Shown piece after piece: positions 1 to 8,754 of a stretch of DNA of 64,000 bases (the first letter of the stretch is position 1; every line of letters starts with the position of its first letter). Position numbers and translations under genes: made by a program. Source of the DNA: Microbispora sp. H13382 (GTDB lineage: Bacteria; Actinomycetota; Actinomycetes; Streptosporangiales; Streptosporangiaceae); assembly GCF_014161445.1 (NCBI RefSeq), contig NZ_JABBXA010000024.1, positions 1-64,000 of the forward strand, given 5' to 3'. The notes under the pieces are model-generated. The model had not been told where the DNA came from, did not search any database, and saw nothing but the letters and a program-made list of their open reading frames with translations.

Positions 1-1
1 G

Positions 2-382
2 TTCCTCAACCGTGTCGACGACATCGTGGTCTTCCACCAGCTGACGCCCAAGGAGATCATCCAGATCGTGGACCTGATGCTCGCCCAGGTGGCCGAGCGC
101 CTCAAGGACCGCGACATGGGCCTGGAGGTGTCCCCCGCGGCCAAGCAGGTGCTGGCCGACCGCGGGTACGACCCGGTCATGGGCGCCCGGCCGCTGCGCC
201 GGACCATCCAGCGGGAGCTGGAGGACACGCTGTCGGAGAAGATCCTCTACGGCGAGCTGCGGCCCGGCCAGGTCGTCAGGATCGACGTCGAGGGCGAGGG
301 CGACGCGGCCACCTTCACCTTCGCCGGCGAGACCGCGCCCGCCGCCGCCGGCGCGCCCACCTCCGCCGCGTCGAACGGCTGA
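2..382 (+). CDS. clpC: ClpC/ClpB-type AAA+ unfoldase, C-terminal fragment
   Basis: This is the 3' end of an AAA+ chaperone gene; the 5' part lies outside the window. The visible 126 residues begin at FLNRVDDIVVF, the sensor-2-side end of the second AAA+ module. They continue through the D2 small domain, where GYDPVMGARPLRRTIQRELED (split here as GYDPVMGARPLR then RTIQ) is the hallmark of ClpC/ClpB. The protein ends with an Ala/Gly/Thr-rich tail. ClpC normally unfolds substrates for the ClpP protease in the cytosol. The short tail after the small domain, without a long ClpB-like extension, favours ClpC, but ClpB cannot be fully excluded from this fragment. Confidence 0.85.
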   Translation, partial: FLNRVDDIVVFHQLTPKEIIQIVDLMLAQVAERLKDRDMGLEVSPAAKQVLADRGYDPVMGARPLRRTIQRELEDTLSEKILYGELRPGQVVRIDVEGEGDAATFTFAGETAPAAAGAPTSAASNG

Positions 383-391
383 TCTCGGCCG

Positions 392-973
392 ATGGCCGGA
401 CAGCAGGCCTTCTGGATCGACGGCCGATCCGACCGCGAACGCGCCCGTGACGGCGTCAGCCACTACTCCGAGCGCGTGCGGGAGAACATCGGCGAGTTCG
501 AGGGGGTGTGGGGGGACATCGCCCCGGTCGCGTTCGCGTGCGCGGCCTGGCGGGTCGCCACCCCACCCCTGAGCTCGCCGGGGCTGGTCCGCTGGCACCG
601 GCGGATCCTGTCCGCCTCCTGCGTGCGCAACGGCTGGGACGGGTCGCTGACGGCACGTGTCACGCTCGTCTCCCCACTGCCCGCGGCGCTCACGGTCTCG
701 CGCGACTGGTGGCGCGATCGCGGCTGGCGTGGCTGGCCGGAGATCTTCGGCCAGTTCGTCGAACCCGCCGAGCAGGACCTCGCGAAGGTCCCCCATCTGC
801 GTCCCACCCTGCTCGTGGACGCCCCCGTGCCCCTCGAAGACCTGCCCGCGACGCCGGACGGGCCCGCGCGCGACCTGGCCGAGACGGCGCACCGCGCGCT
901 CACGGTCCTCGTCCGGGAACTGAACGACCTGCTCGCCCCGATCGTCACCCACCTGGAACAGGACCTCCGCTGA
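392..973 (+). CDS. Conserved hypothetical protein, 193 aa
   Basis: The gene starts 9 bases after the clpC stop, so it is probably co-transcribed. The 193-residue product has no signal peptide or membrane segment. It is rich in Trp and Arg, with stretches such as DWWRDRGWRGWPEIFG around residues 105-120, and ends in an amphipathic helix-like segment. I do not recognise a domain. Codon use (G/C at third positions) supports this frame over the several overlapping open frames on both strands. No clear Shine-Dalgarno precedes the ATG, which fits translational coupling to clpC. Function unknown. Confidence 0.6.
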   Translation: MAGQQAFWIDGRSDRERARDGVSHYSERVRENIGEFEGVWGDIAPVAFACAAWRVATPPLSSPGLVRWHRRILSASCVRNGWDGSLTARVTLVSPLPAALTVSRDWWRDRGWRGWPEIFGQFVEPAEQDLAKVPHLRPTLLVDAPVPLEDLPATPDGPARDLAETAHRALTVLVRELNDLLAPIVTHLEQDLR

Positions 974-1034
974 GGTGTTCCCCGCGCCGATCGCGGGGCC
1001 GCTCGCTCGCGTCGCGGAACCTCTTTCCCACCCC

Positions 1035-1083
1035 TTGACAGTGGCCCAGAGCGGCCTCAGTCTGTTGCGCATAGTGCTATGTG
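1035..1083 (+). promoter_or_regulatory. Promoter and putative IclR operator of mscR
   Basis: TTGACA at 1035-1040 and CAGTCT at 1058-1063 are separated by 17 bases, a credible housekeeping sigma promoter. Immediately downstream, GTTGCGCATAGTGC (1064-1077) matches the GTTGCG-type element found before the other betaine-catabolism units at 6541, 8755, 9693 and 14087. Its position at the expected transcription start suggests repression by one of the two IclR proteins. The element is read directly; the regulator assignment is inferred. Confidence 0.5.
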
Positions 1084-1135
1084 TTTCGTCTTGCACAACT
1101 CATGCACGCTGACTGATTCGAGGGAAAGAGAGACC

Positions 1136-2221
1136 ATGGCGCACGAAGTCCGCGGGGTCGTCGCGAGGGGCAAGGGACAGCCGGTCAGCCTGGAGACCAT
1201 CGTCGTCCCCGACCCGGGCCCGGGTGAGGCGCTCGTGGCCGTACAGGCCTGCGGGGTGTGTCACACCGACCTGCACTACCGGGAGGGCGGCATCAACGAC
1301 GACTTCCCGTTCCTCCTCGGGCACGAGGCGGCCGGCGTGGTCGAAGCTGTCGGCGAGGGCGTGACCGACGTCGCCCCCGGCGACTTCGTCATCCTCAACT
1401 GGCGCGCGGTCTGCGGCGCGTGCCGGGCCTGTCTGCGCGGACGCCCGCAGTATTGTTTCGCCACCCACAACGCCACCCGGAAGATGACGCTGGCCGACGG
1501 CACCCCGCTGTCCCCGGCGCTCGGGATCGGCGCGTTCGCCGACAAGACTCTTGTCGCGGCCGGCCAGTGCACCAAGGTCGACCCGAGCGCTTCCGCGGTC
1601 GCGGTGGGCCTGCTCGGTTGCGGAATCATGGCGGGGCTCGGCGCGGCCATCAACACCGGCGGGGTGACCCGCGGGGACTCTGTCGCCGTCATCGGCTGCG
1701 GCGGCGTGGGAGACGCGGCCGTCGCGGGTGCGCACCTGGCCGGCGCCACCACGATCATCGCTGTCGACGTGGACGACACCAAGCTCGACTGGGCCCGCCG
1801 CTTCGGCGCCACGCACACCGTCAACTCGCGGGACACCGACGCGGTGGAGGCGATACGCGACCTGACCGGCGGGTTCGGCGCGGACGTCGTGATCGAGGCG
1901 GTGGGCCGTCCCGAGACGTACAAGCAGGCCTTCTACGCCCGCGACCTCGCCGGGACGGTCGTGCTGGTCGGCGTGCCGACCCCGGAGATGCGGCTCGAAC
2001 TGCCGCTGCTCGACGTCTTCGGCCGCGGCGGAGCGCTCAAGTCCTCCTGGTACGGCGACTGCCTGCCCAGCCGGGACTTCCCCATGCTCGTCTCCCTCTA
2101 CCAGCAGGGACGGCTCGACCTGGACGCGTTCGTCACCGAGACGATCGCGCTCGAGGACGTCGAGGCGGCCTTCGAGAAGATGCACCACGGCGAGGTGCTG
2201 CGCTCCGTCGTGGTCCTGTGA
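1136..2221 (+). CDS. mscR: S-(hydroxymethyl)mycothiol dehydrogenase (formaldehyde detoxification)
   Basis: A 361-residue zinc-dependent medium-chain alcohol dehydrogenase. Catalytic zinc ligands are C42 (CGVCHTD), H63-E64 (LGHEAAG) and C162 (LLGCGIMAG). The structural zinc is held by C93, C96, C99 and C107. The NAD Rossmann motif GCGGVG covers 187-192. This pattern is typical of the actinobacterial enzyme that oxidises the formaldehyde-mycothiol adduct to formyl-mycothiol, which is hydrolysed to formate. The ATG at 1136 follows GGGAAAGAGAG. An in-frame upstream ATG at 1079 falls in the promoter/operator and was rejected. Here it would clear the formaldehyde made by the Rieske demethylase encoded just downstream. 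A generic alcohol dehydrogenase is the alternative. Confidence 0.88.
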   Translation: MAHEVRGVVARGKGQPVSLETIVVPDPGPGEALVAVQACGVCHTDLHYREGGINDDFPFLLGHEAAGVVEAVGEGVTDVAPGDFVILNWRAVCGACRACLRGRPQYCFATHNATRKMTLADGTPLSPALGIGAFADKTLVAAGQCTKVDPSASAVAVGLLGCGIMAGLGAAINTGGVTRGDSVAVIGCGGVGDAAVAGAHLAGATTIIAVDVDDTKLDWARRFGATHTVNSRDTDAVEAIRDLTGGFGADVVIEAVGRPETYKQAFYARDLAGTVVLVGVPTPEMRLELPLLDVFGRGGALKSSWYGDCLPSRDFPMLVSLYQQGRLDLDAFVTETIALEDVEAAFEKMHHGEVLRSVVVL

Positions 2222-2282
2222 CCGGCCTCCCCCTGATCATCTCGATCCCCGACGTGCGACGTACGACCTTCAGGAGCGACCA

Positions 2283-3404
2283 GTGAGCACCACGAGCCTG
2301 CCCCCCAGCCTGATGGCCACACTGCCGGGCGAGCACTACACCGATGCCCAGGTCTTCGCGCTGGAGCAGAAGCGCATCTTCGAGTCGATGTGGTTCTGCG
2401 CCGTCCGGGCCGCCGACCTGCCCAAGCCCGGGGCGTTCAAGACCGTTCAGGTCGGTTCCGAGAGCATCCTGGTCACGCGGGCGCGGGACAACTCGATCCG
2501 CGCGTTCTACAACGTCTGCCGCCACCGCGGCGCCCGGATCTGCACCGAGGAGTCCGGCGAGGTCAAGCGGGCCTTCCAGTGCCCCTACCACGCCTGGACG
2601 TACGACCTGGAGGGCAAGCTCATCGCGGCCCCCAACCTCACGAAGATGCCCGACCTCGACCGGGTCGAGTACGGCCTGGTCAACGTGGCGGTGCGGGAGT
2701 GGCTGGGCTACGTGTGGGTCTGCCTGGCCGACGAGCCGCCGTCGTTCGAGGACACCGTGCTCGGCGAGGTGCGCACGCGCCTCGGCGACGTGGCGTCCCT
2801 CGACAACTACGGCGTGGAGAACCTGGCGCTCGGCCGCCGGATCGTGTACGACGTGAAGGCGAACTGGAAGCTCATCGTCGAGAACTTCATGGAGTGTTAC
2901 CACTGCGCGACCATCCATCCCGAGCTGACCGAGGTGCTGCCGGAGTTCGCCGACGGCTACGCGGCGCAGTACTACGTGGGCCACGGCGCGCTGTTCGGCG
3001 AGGACGTCCAGGGGTTCACGGTCGACGGCTCCGAGGGGCTCGACCGCATCCCGACAATCAGCGAGGATCAGGATCGGCGCTACTACGCCATCACGATCAA
3101 GCCGCAGGTGTTCGTCAACATGGTGCCCGACCACGTGATCATCCACCGGATGTTCCCACTCGCGGTGGACCGCACGGTGGTGGAGTGCGACTGGCTGTAC
3201 CTGCCGGAGGTCGTGGCCGAGGGCAAGGACATCAGCCGGTCGGTGGAGCTGTTCCACCGGGTCAACGAGCAGGACTTCGAGGCCTGCGAGCGCACCCAGC
3301 CCTCGATGAGCTCCCGCACGTACGCCAAGGGCGGGGTGCTGGTGCCGAGCGAGCACCACATCGGCCTGTTCCATGATTGGGTGCGTGGCAAGCTCGGCGA
3401 GTGA
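2283..3404 (+). CDS. gbcA: Rieske non-heme iron oxygenase, probable glycine betaine demethylase (GbcA-like)
   Basis: A 373-residue ring-hydroxylating-type oxygenase alpha subunit. Rieske [2Fe-2S] ligands are C79 and H81 (CRH), then C100 and H103 (CPYH). The mononuclear iron site is H207 and H212 (ENFMECYHCATIHPEL) plus probably D331 (NEQDF). Quaternary-ammonium demethylases have this compact layout and no beta subunit. The neighbouring dimethylglycine oxidase, sarcosine oxidase and betaine-type ABC importer indicate that the substrate is glycine betaine, giving dimethylglycine and formaldehyde. Stachydrine demethylase is the main alternative. No ferredoxin-reductase partner (GbcB) is encoded in the window, so electrons must come from elsewhere. 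Confidence 0.82.
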   Translation: MSTTSLPPSLMATLPGEHYTDAQVFALEQKRIFESMWFCAVRAADLPKPGAFKTVQVGSESILVTRARDNSIRAFYNVCRHRGARICTEESGEVKRAFQCPYHAWTYDLEGKLIAAPNLTKMPDLDRVEYGLVNVAVREWLGYVWVCLADEPPSFEDTVLGEVRTRLGDVASLDNYGVENLALGRRIVYDVKANWKLIVENFMECYHCATIHPELTEVLPEFADGYAAQYYVGHGALFGEDVQGFTVDGSEGLDRIPTISEDQDRRYYAITIKPQVFVNMVPDHVIIHRMFPLAVDRTVVECDWLYLPEVVAEGKDISRSVELFHRVNEQDFEACERTQPSMSSRTYAKGGVLVPSEHHIGLFHDWVRGKLGE

Positions 3405-3440
3405 GGTCGCCGGGCTCAGTGAGGTTGGAGGAGATGCGGG

Positions 3441-5774
3441 GTGACGCGTAAGGCGCCTCGGGAGGACGTCGGAGACGAACGCCTGGAGATCGGCTCGCCC
3501 AAAACCTGGGCGGGCGGGGTCCCGGCGGTCGGCCACGCACTCGGCACGGCGTACCGGCAGATGGGCGCGGGGCGGACGATGCTGACCCTGCTGCGGGTCA
3601 ACCAGAAGTCCGGCTTCGACTGCCCGGGGTGCGCCTGGCCGGAGGGCGACGGCCACCGCAGCCCCGCCGAGTTCTGCGAGAACGGCGCGAAGGCGGTGGC
3701 CGAGGAGGCGACGGTCCGCCGGGTCACCCGCGACTTCTTCGCCGAGCACCCGGTGGACGAGCTGGCCCGGCGCAGCGACTACTGGCTGGGCCAGCAGGGC
3801 CGGCTCACCGAGCCGATGTACAAGCCGGCCGGCTCGGACCACTACGAGCCGATCTCGTGGGAGGACGCCTTCGGCGTCGTCGCGCGCGAACTGCGCGCGC
3901 TCGACCACCCCGGTCAGGCCGTCTTCTACACCTCCGGCCGCACCTCGAACGAGGCCGCCTTCGCCTACCAGCTTCTCGTCCGCCGGTTCGGCACCAACAA
4001 CCTGCCCGACTGCTCCAACATGTGCCACGAGTCGAGCGGCTCGGCGCTGACCGAGACGCTCGGCATCGGCAAGGGGACGGTGCTGCTGGAGGACCTGCAC
4101 CGGGCCGACCTGATCTTCGTGGTCGGCCAGAACCCCGGCACCAACCATCCGCGCATGCTCACCGCGCTGGAGCGGGCGAAGCGGGGCGGCGCGCGGATCG
4201 TGGCGGTCAACCCGCTGCCGGAGGCCGGGCTGCTGCGGTTCCGGAACCCCCAGCGGCCCTCCGGCCTCGCCGGGACCGGGACGGCGCTGTCCGACCGGTT
4301 CCTGCAGATCCGTCTCGGCGGCGACCTGGCGCTGTTCCAGGCGCTGTCGCTGCTCCTGCTGGAGGCCGAGGACGCCGCGCCGGGCACCGTGGTGGACCGC
4401 GAGTTCGTCGAGGCGCACACGCACGGCTTCGACGCCTGGGACGAGCACGTGCGCGGGCTCGATTGGGCCGAGGTGCTCGAGGCGACCGGGCTGACCCGCG
4501 CCGAGATCGAGGAGACGGCCCGCGACGTGCTGGCCGCCCGCTCGGTCGTGGTCTGCTGGGCGATGGGCCTCACCCAGCACCGCAAGTCGGTCCCGACGAT
4601 CCGGGAGATCGTCAACTTCCTGCTGCTGCGCGGCAACGTCGGGCGTCCCGGCGCGGGCGTGTGTCCCGTACGCGGGCACTCCAACGTGCAGGGCGACCGG
4701 ACGATGGGCATCTACGAGAAGCCCAAACGGGAGTTCCTCGACGCGCTGGAGAAGGAGTTCGGCTTCCCGCCGCCGCGCGAGCACGGCCACGACACCGTGG
4801 AGGCGATCCGCGCCATGCGCGACGGCGACGCCGAGGTGTTCTTCGCCATGGGCGGCAACTTCGTCTCGGCGACGCCGGACACCGCCGCCACGGAGGCGGC
4901 CCTGCGCCGCTGCCGGCTGACCGTGCAGGTGTCGACCAAGCTGAACCGGTCGCATGCCGTGTGCGGCGAGCAGGCCCTCATCCTGCCCACGCTCGGCCGT
5001 ACCGAGCGGGACGTCCAGGCCGGTGGCGAGCAGTTCGTCACGGTCGAGGACTCGATGGGCATGGTGCACGCCTCGCGCGGCCGGCTGCGCCCGGCGTCGG
5101 ACGCGCTGCTGTCGGAGGTGGCGATCGTGTGCCGGCTGGCCCGCGAGCTGCTCGGCGACGACCCGCACGTGCCGTGGGCCGAGTTCGAGGCGGGGTACGA
5201 CGCGATCAGGGAGCGCATCGAGCGGGTGGTGCCCGGGTTCGACGACTTCAACGCGCGGGTGCGCAGGCCGGGCGGCTTCGCGCTGCCGAACGCCCCGCGC
5301 GACGAGCGCCGCTTCCCCACGGCCACCGGGAAGGCGAACTTCACGGTGAACACGCTGGAGGTGCTGCGGGTGCCGCGGGGCCGCCTCGTGCTGCAGACCA
5401 TCCGCAGCCACGACCAGTACAACACGACGATCTACGGCCTGGACGACCGCTACCGCGGCATCAAGAACGGGCGGCGGGTGCTCTTCGTCCACCCCGACGA
5501 CCTGGCCGAGCGCGGTCTCGCGGACGGCGACATGCTGGACATCGTCAGCGAGTGGCCGGACGGCGAGCGCGTGGCCGAGGGGTTCCGCGCGGTCGCCTAT
5601 CCGACGGCGCGGGGCTGCTGCGCGGCGTACTTCCCGGAGACGAACGTGCTGGTGCCTCTGGACTCGGTGGCGGAGACGTCGAACACGCCCACGTCCAAGA
5701 GCGTCGTCGTACGGCTGCGCCGTGCCGCGGAAGGGGCGGCGGAGGAGACGGTCAGCCACCGAGGCGGTGACTGA
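3441..5774 (+). CDS. FdhF/YdeP-family molybdopterin oxidoreductase, probable formate dehydrogenase
   Basis: A 777-residue molybdopterin-guanine-dinucleotide oxidoreductase. The N-terminal Fe-S region shows C61 and C64 (FDCPGCAWP) and C79 (EFCENGAKA), the spacing seen in the FdhF/YdeP branch. C195 in SNMCHESSG aligns with the molybdenum-ligand Cys/Sec of formate dehydrogenase H. The C-terminal dinucleotide-binding domain includes the QYNTTIYG segment near 650. The GTG start at 3441 is preceded by GGAGGA. The location directly after mscR and the Rieske gene argues that it oxidises formate to CO2, closing formaldehyde disposal. The 3' end overlaps the convergent iclR gene by 23 bases. Substrate assignment is contextual. 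Confidence 0.75.
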   Translation: MTRKAPREDVGDERLEIGSPKTWAGGVPAVGHALGTAYRQMGAGRTMLTLLRVNQKSGFDCPGCAWPEGDGHRSPAEFCENGAKAVAEEATVRRVTRDFFAEHPVDELARRSDYWLGQQGRLTEPMYKPAGSDHYEPISWEDAFGVVARELRALDHPGQAVFYTSGRTSNEAAFAYQLLVRRFGTNNLPDCSNMCHESSGSALTETLGIGKGTVLLEDLHRADLIFVVGQNPGTNHPRMLTALERAKRGGARIVAVNPLPEAGLLRFRNPQRPSGLAGTGTALSDRFLQIRLGGDLALFQALSLLLLEAEDAAPGTVVDREFVEAHTHGFDAWDEHVRGLDWAEVLEATGLTRAEIEETARDVLAARSVVVCWAMGLTQHRKSVPTIREIVNFLLLRGNVGRPGAGVCPVRGHSNVQGDRTMGIYEKPKREFLDALEKEFGFPPPREHGHDTVEAIRAMRDGDAEVFFAMGGNFVSATPDTAATEAALRRCRLTVQVSTKLNRSHAVCGEQALILPTLGRTERDVQAGGEQFVTVEDSMGMVHASRGRLRPASDALLSEVAIVCRLARELLGDDPHVPWAEFEAGYDAIRERIERVVPGFDDFNARVRRPGGFALPNAPRDERRFPTATGKANFTVNTLEVLRVPRGRLVLQTIRSHDQYNTTIYGLDDRYRGIKNGRRVLFVHPDDLAERGLADGDMLDIVSEWPDGERVAEGFRAVAYPTARGCCAAYFPETNVLVPLDSVAETSNTPTSKSVVVRLRRAAEGAAEETVSHRGGD

Positions 5775-6528
5775 TCTCCTCGGCTCCCTTGACCAGGACG
5801 GGTGCCAGCTCGCGCATGCGCTTCTCACTGAACCGGTAGGTGGGCCCGGACGCGCTGATCGCCGCCACGACCTCTCCGTGGAAGGAGCGGACGGGAGCGG
5901 CGAGCGCGTTCAGGCCCACCTCCAGCTCCTCCAGGGACAGGGCGTAGCCGTGCTCGCGCACCTCCGCCAGCTCCCGTTCCAGGTCCTCCACCGAGGTCAC
6001 CGTGTTCGGTGTGTGGCGCCGCAGGCCGGCCGCGCGCAGCAGGTCCGCGCGGCGCTGCCGCTCCACGCACGCCAGCAGGACCTTGCCGCTCGACGTCGCG
6101 TGCAGGGGCGTGAGCTGGCCCACCCAGTTGTGGGCGGTGACGGCGGAGGGGCCGCGCACCTGGTCGAGGTTGACCGCGTAGTGCGAGCGCAGGACGGCGA
6201 TGTTCACCGTCTCGCCGATCTCCTCGGCCAGTCGCTGGCATACGGGCCGGCTCTGCTGGGTGACGTCCATCCGCATGGAGACGCTGCCGGCGAGACGGAC
6301 GAGCCCGAAGCCGAGGCGGTACTTGCCGCGGTCCTCGGTCTGCTCGACGAGGCCGCGTGCCTCCAGGGCGCCGAGCAGGCGGAACGCGGTCGACTTGTGG
6401 ACCTCGATCTCGGCCGCGATCTCGGTGACTCCCGCCTCCCCACGGCCGGCGAGGATCTCCATGATGCTGATCGCGCGATCGACGGACTGCACGCCGCCGC
6501 CGTTGGCGGCGGAGGCGTCGTTGCTCAT
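5752..6528 (-). CDS. IclR-family transcriptional regulator (1)
   Basis: About 258 residues from the ATG at 6528; a GTG at 6549 is possible but lies inside a putative operator. An N-terminal winged helix (QSVDRAISIMEIL through HKSTAFRLLGALEARGLV) is followed by an IclR effector-binding domain with the SGKVLLA and SASGPTYRFSE signatures. It is convergent with the formate dehydrogenase gene. It is closely similar in layout to the second IclR at 8844. The two probably sense a betaine-pathway intermediate or C1 metabolite. A GTTGCGTGAAGCGC element directly upstream suggests autoregulation. Confidence 0.85.
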   Translation of the reverse strand: MSNDASAANGGGVQSVDRAISIMEILAGRGEAGVTEIAAEIEVHKSTAFRLLGALEARGLVEQTEDRGKYRLGFGLVRLAGSVSMRMDVTQQSRPVCQRLAEEIGETVNIAVLRSHYAVNLDQVRGPSAVTAHNWVGQLTPLHATSSGKVLLACVERQRRADLLRAAGLRRHTPNTVTSVEDLERELAEVREHGYALSLEELEVGLNALAAPVRSFHGEVVAAISASGPTYRFSEKRMRELAPVLVKGAEEISHRLGG

Positions 6529-6540
6529 GGCGAGACTGTA

Positions 6541-6554
6541 GCGCTTCACGCAAC
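6541..6554 (-). promoter_or_regulatory. Putative IclR operator upstream of iclR-1
   Basis: On the minus strand the sequence GTTGCGTGAAGCGC is almost the same as GTTGCGTTAAGCGC found before the dimethylglycine oxidase gene at 14087. Its position a few bases upstream of the chosen ATG would suit autorepression. This is a visual match only. Confidence 0.4.
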
Positions 6555-6686
6555 GCTGAGCCGGGGCGTAGTGAGATTCCCAGGGAGATCTTCTGGTTGG
6601 TCCGACGCGAGCGCCGGCGCCGTTTACCGCACGTGAGGTGGCCGGCGGGCCGGTAATTGTCGGATGGGTCCGGCAGGATCGCTGCC

Positions 6687-7136
6687 ATGGTTTCCTATCA
6701 GCTGGTCATCGACTGTGCGGCACCGGAGCGGATGGCCCGGTTCTGGGCGGGCGCGCTGCGGTACACGGCGGAGCCGCCGCCGGGTGGATTCGACACATGG
6801 CGGGATTACTGGCGCACTGTCGGAGTGCCGGAGGACGAGCTGGGCGAGGGGGACGGCAGCGACAGCATCGTCGATCCCGAGGGGTACGGGCCGAGGATCT
6901 GGTTTCAGCAGGTGCCTGAGGGCAAGGTGGTCAAGAACCGGTTCCACCTGGATGTGAAGGTGGGCGGCAAGCGGGAGGACGTACCGCTGGAGACCCGGAA
7001 AGCGCGGGTGGACGCCGAGGTGGAGCGGCTTGTCCAGGCGGGGGCGTCCGTTGTGCGGGTGCTGTCGCAGCCCGGGATCGATCACTATGCGGTAGCGATG
7101 GTGGATCCCGAGGGAAACGAGTTCGATGTGGTCTAG
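6687..7136 (+). CDS. VOC/glyoxalase-like small protein
   Basis: A 149-residue single-domain protein of the vicinal oxygen chelate superfamily (Glyoxalase_6-like). The start region MVSYQLVIDCAAPERMARFW and the end AMVDPEGNEFDVV are the two beta-alpha module landmarks. Possible metal ligands are the early Asp/Gln and the terminal Glu. The ATG at 6687 follows CAGGATCG; a longer open frame from 6657 lacks a ribosome binding site. Actinomycetes have many such proteins of unknown substrate. No functional link to the neighbouring betaine genes is visible. Confidence 0.7.
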   Translation: MVSYQLVIDCAAPERMARFWAGALRYTAEPPPGGFDTWRDYWRTVGVPEDELGEGDGSDSIVDPEGYGPRIWFQQVPEGKVVKNRFHLDVKVGGKREDVPLETRKARVDAEVERLVQAGASVVRVLSQPGIDHYAVAMVDPEGNEFDVV

Positions 7137-7209
7137 CGCCGTACGACGGTCGCGTCGGGGCGCTGGAGGCCCGGTGTGAGCGACAAGCCGTCTCCGGGTT
7201 GTGCGGAAA

Positions 7210-7238
7210 CGCTCGGCCGGGAAAATCCCGGCCGAGCG
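7210..7238. terminator. Perfect 13-bp hairpin between convergent genes
   Basis: CGCTCGGCCGGGA at 7210-7222 and TCCCGGCCGAGCG at 7226-7238 form a perfect stem with an AAA loop. It sits between the stops of the VOC gene (+) and the membrane-anchored protein gene (-). It has no U tract, as is common for actinomycete hairpins, and could serve both directions. Confidence 0.6.
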
Positions 7239-7304
7239 TCCCGAACGGACGCGGTCCCGGTACACCGGGCGCAGCGCTCCGGCCTTTCGGTGCAGGGGAG
7301 CGGG

Positions 7305-7700
7305 TCAGTTCTTGGGCGCCAGGCAGAGCACGTAGCCCGCCTTGCCCCTCTCACCTTCCCAGAAGGACTGGTCCGCCTTCGGGTAGGCCGAGCAGATCTT
7401 CCCTTCCTTGTCCGCGTCCCACTCCTGCTCCGTCTTGTCCTCGACGCGGCCTTCGACAGTGAGCGCCGCGGCCGCGTCGGTGCACGAGACGACCTTGAGC
7501 TCGTCGGCCGTGGCGCCGGCCATGCAGTCGCCGGCCTTGGCGATCTCGGGAGCTCCGCTCAGCTGCTTGTACGCGAAGCCGCCACCGGCGAGAACGGCGG
7601 CGCCGACGGCATAGGCGACGATGCGCTTGCCGAAGACCTTGCCCGCGCCTGCGGCCTTCTGGCCGAATGTCGGGGGCTCCTGGGGGGTTTCCGTCATCAT
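7305..7700 (-). CDS. Small membrane-anchored protein with four extracytoplasmic cysteines (LppU-like)
   Basis: 131 residues. A short cytosolic N-terminus rich in Thr/Pro is followed by one membrane segment at about 26-42. The roughly 85-residue external domain contains C59, C73, C103 and C126, enough for two disulfides. The layout resembles the LppU/SCO3897-type proteins of actinomycetes, whose function is unknown. Two adjacent ATGs open the frame. It is flanked by hairpins on the convergent side, and no operon partner is evident. Confidence 0.6.
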   Translation of the reverse strand: MMTETPQEPPTFGQKAAGAGKVFGKRIVAYAVGAAVLAGGGFAYKQLSGAPEIAKAGDCMAGATADELKVVSCTDAAAALTVEGRVEDKTEQEWDADKEGKICSAYPKADQSFWEGERGKAGYVLCLAPKN

Positions 7701-7829
7701 CTGATCCTGTAAAGGGACGACATATGGGGGTACGAACTTACAGTGATCATGTGCCGCCCTTCACGGGAATTGTCATTTTGGGGCCGCATCGAGGTCCGGT
7801 GACTCACCGGTCAGGCGGAAAGCGAAAAC

Positions 7830-7853
7830 GCCCCGGCAATGCCATGCCGGGGC
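7830..7853 (-). terminator. Intrinsic terminator of purU
   Basis: GCCCCGGCA at 7830-7838 pairs with TGCCGGGGC at 7845-7853 around a 6-base loop, 15 bases beyond the purU stop. On the minus strand the stem is followed by GTTTTCGCTTTCC, a moderate U-rich tail. This is a good Rho-independent terminator candidate. Confidence 0.7.
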
Positions 7854-7867
7854 CAGTGGAAAGAGAT

Positions 7868-8734
7868 CTAGCGGAAGACGACGGTGCGGTCGCCGTTGAG
7901 GAGCACGCGGCTCTCGCTGTGCCAGCGCACGGCCCTGGCCAGCACCTGCGCCTCCACGTCGCGGCCCACGGTGACGAGCTCGCCGGGGTCGAGCGAGTGG
8001 TCCACGCGCGCCACGTCCTGTTCGATGATCGGTCCCTCGTCGAGGTCGGCGGTGACGTAGTGCGCGGTGGCGCCGATGAGCTTCACGCCGCGCTCGTGGG
8101 CCTGGTGGTACGGCTTGGCGCCCTTGAATCCCGGCAGGAACGAGTGGTGGATGTTGATCGCGCGGCCCTCGAGCCGCTTGCACATGTCGTCGCTGAGGAT
8201 CTGCATGTAGCGGGCGAGCACGACCAGGTCGGTGCCGAGATCCTCGGCCAGATCGAGGATGCGCTGCTCGGCCTCGGGCTTGGTGTCGGGGGTGACGGGC
8301 ACGTGGTGGAACGGCACGCCGTAGAACTCGGCCAGTGGTTCGAGGTCCCGGTGGTTGGAGACGATGGCGGGGATCTCGACGTTCAGCGCGCCGACCCGCT
8401 GCCGGTAGAGCAGGTCGTTCACGCAGTGGCCGAACCTCGACACGAGCACGAGCGTCCTCGTCGGCGTCACGGCGTCCTTGATCTGCCAGTGCATCTGGAA
8501 GGAGTCGCCGACGTAGGAGAAGCCGCGGCGCAGTTCCTCGATGTCGCCGCGGCCCTCGGGCACCCCGAAGTGGACCCGCATGAAGAAATGGCCGTTCGTA
8601 CGGTCGTTGAACTCCTGGCTCTGCAGGATGTCGCCCGCGTGCTGGACGAGGAAGCCGCTCACCGCGTAGACGATCCCCGGCCGGTCCACGCAGGAGAACG
8701 TGAGGACGAACTCGCGACCCGGGCGAGCGGACAT
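7868..8734 (-). CDS. purU: Formyltetrahydrofolate deformylase
   Basis: 288 residues. An N-terminal ACT domain (about 8-85) is followed by a formyltransferase-fold hydrolase domain. Catalytic residues are N194 and H196 in INIHHSFLPGF and D232 in TADLDEGP. The enzyme hydrolyses 10-formyl-THF to formate and THF. The ATG at 8734 has AGGAGG 5 bases upstream; the longer frame starting with TTG at 8761 was rejected. In this island it would regenerate free THF for dimethylglycine and sarcosine demethylation and feed formate to the formate dehydrogenase. It is divergent from iclR-2 with shared TACGCAAC elements. Confidence 0.92.
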   Translation of the reverse strand: MSARPGREFVLTFSCVDRPGIVYAVSGFLVQHAGDILQSQEFNDRTNGHFFMRVHFGVPEGRGDIEELRRGFSYVGDSFQMHWQIKDAVTPTRTLVLVSRFGHCVNDLLYRQRVGALNVEIPAIVSNHRDLEPLAEFYGVPFHHVPVTPDTKPEAEQRILDLAEDLGTDLVVLARYMQILSDDMCKRLEGRAINIHHSFLPGFKGAKPYHQAHERGVKLIGATAHYVTADLDEGPIIEQDVARVDHSLDPGELVTVGRDVEAQVLARAVRWHSESRVLLNGDRTVVFR

Positions 8735-8754
8735 GGAGCCTCCTGAGTGCGCGA

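Noticed and set aside
2133..5828. Very long minus-strand open frame (over 1200 codons)
   Set aside because: It lies antisense to the Rieske and formate dehydrogenase genes, is rich in Arg/His/Leu/Val and shows no domain. It is a high-GC shadow frame.
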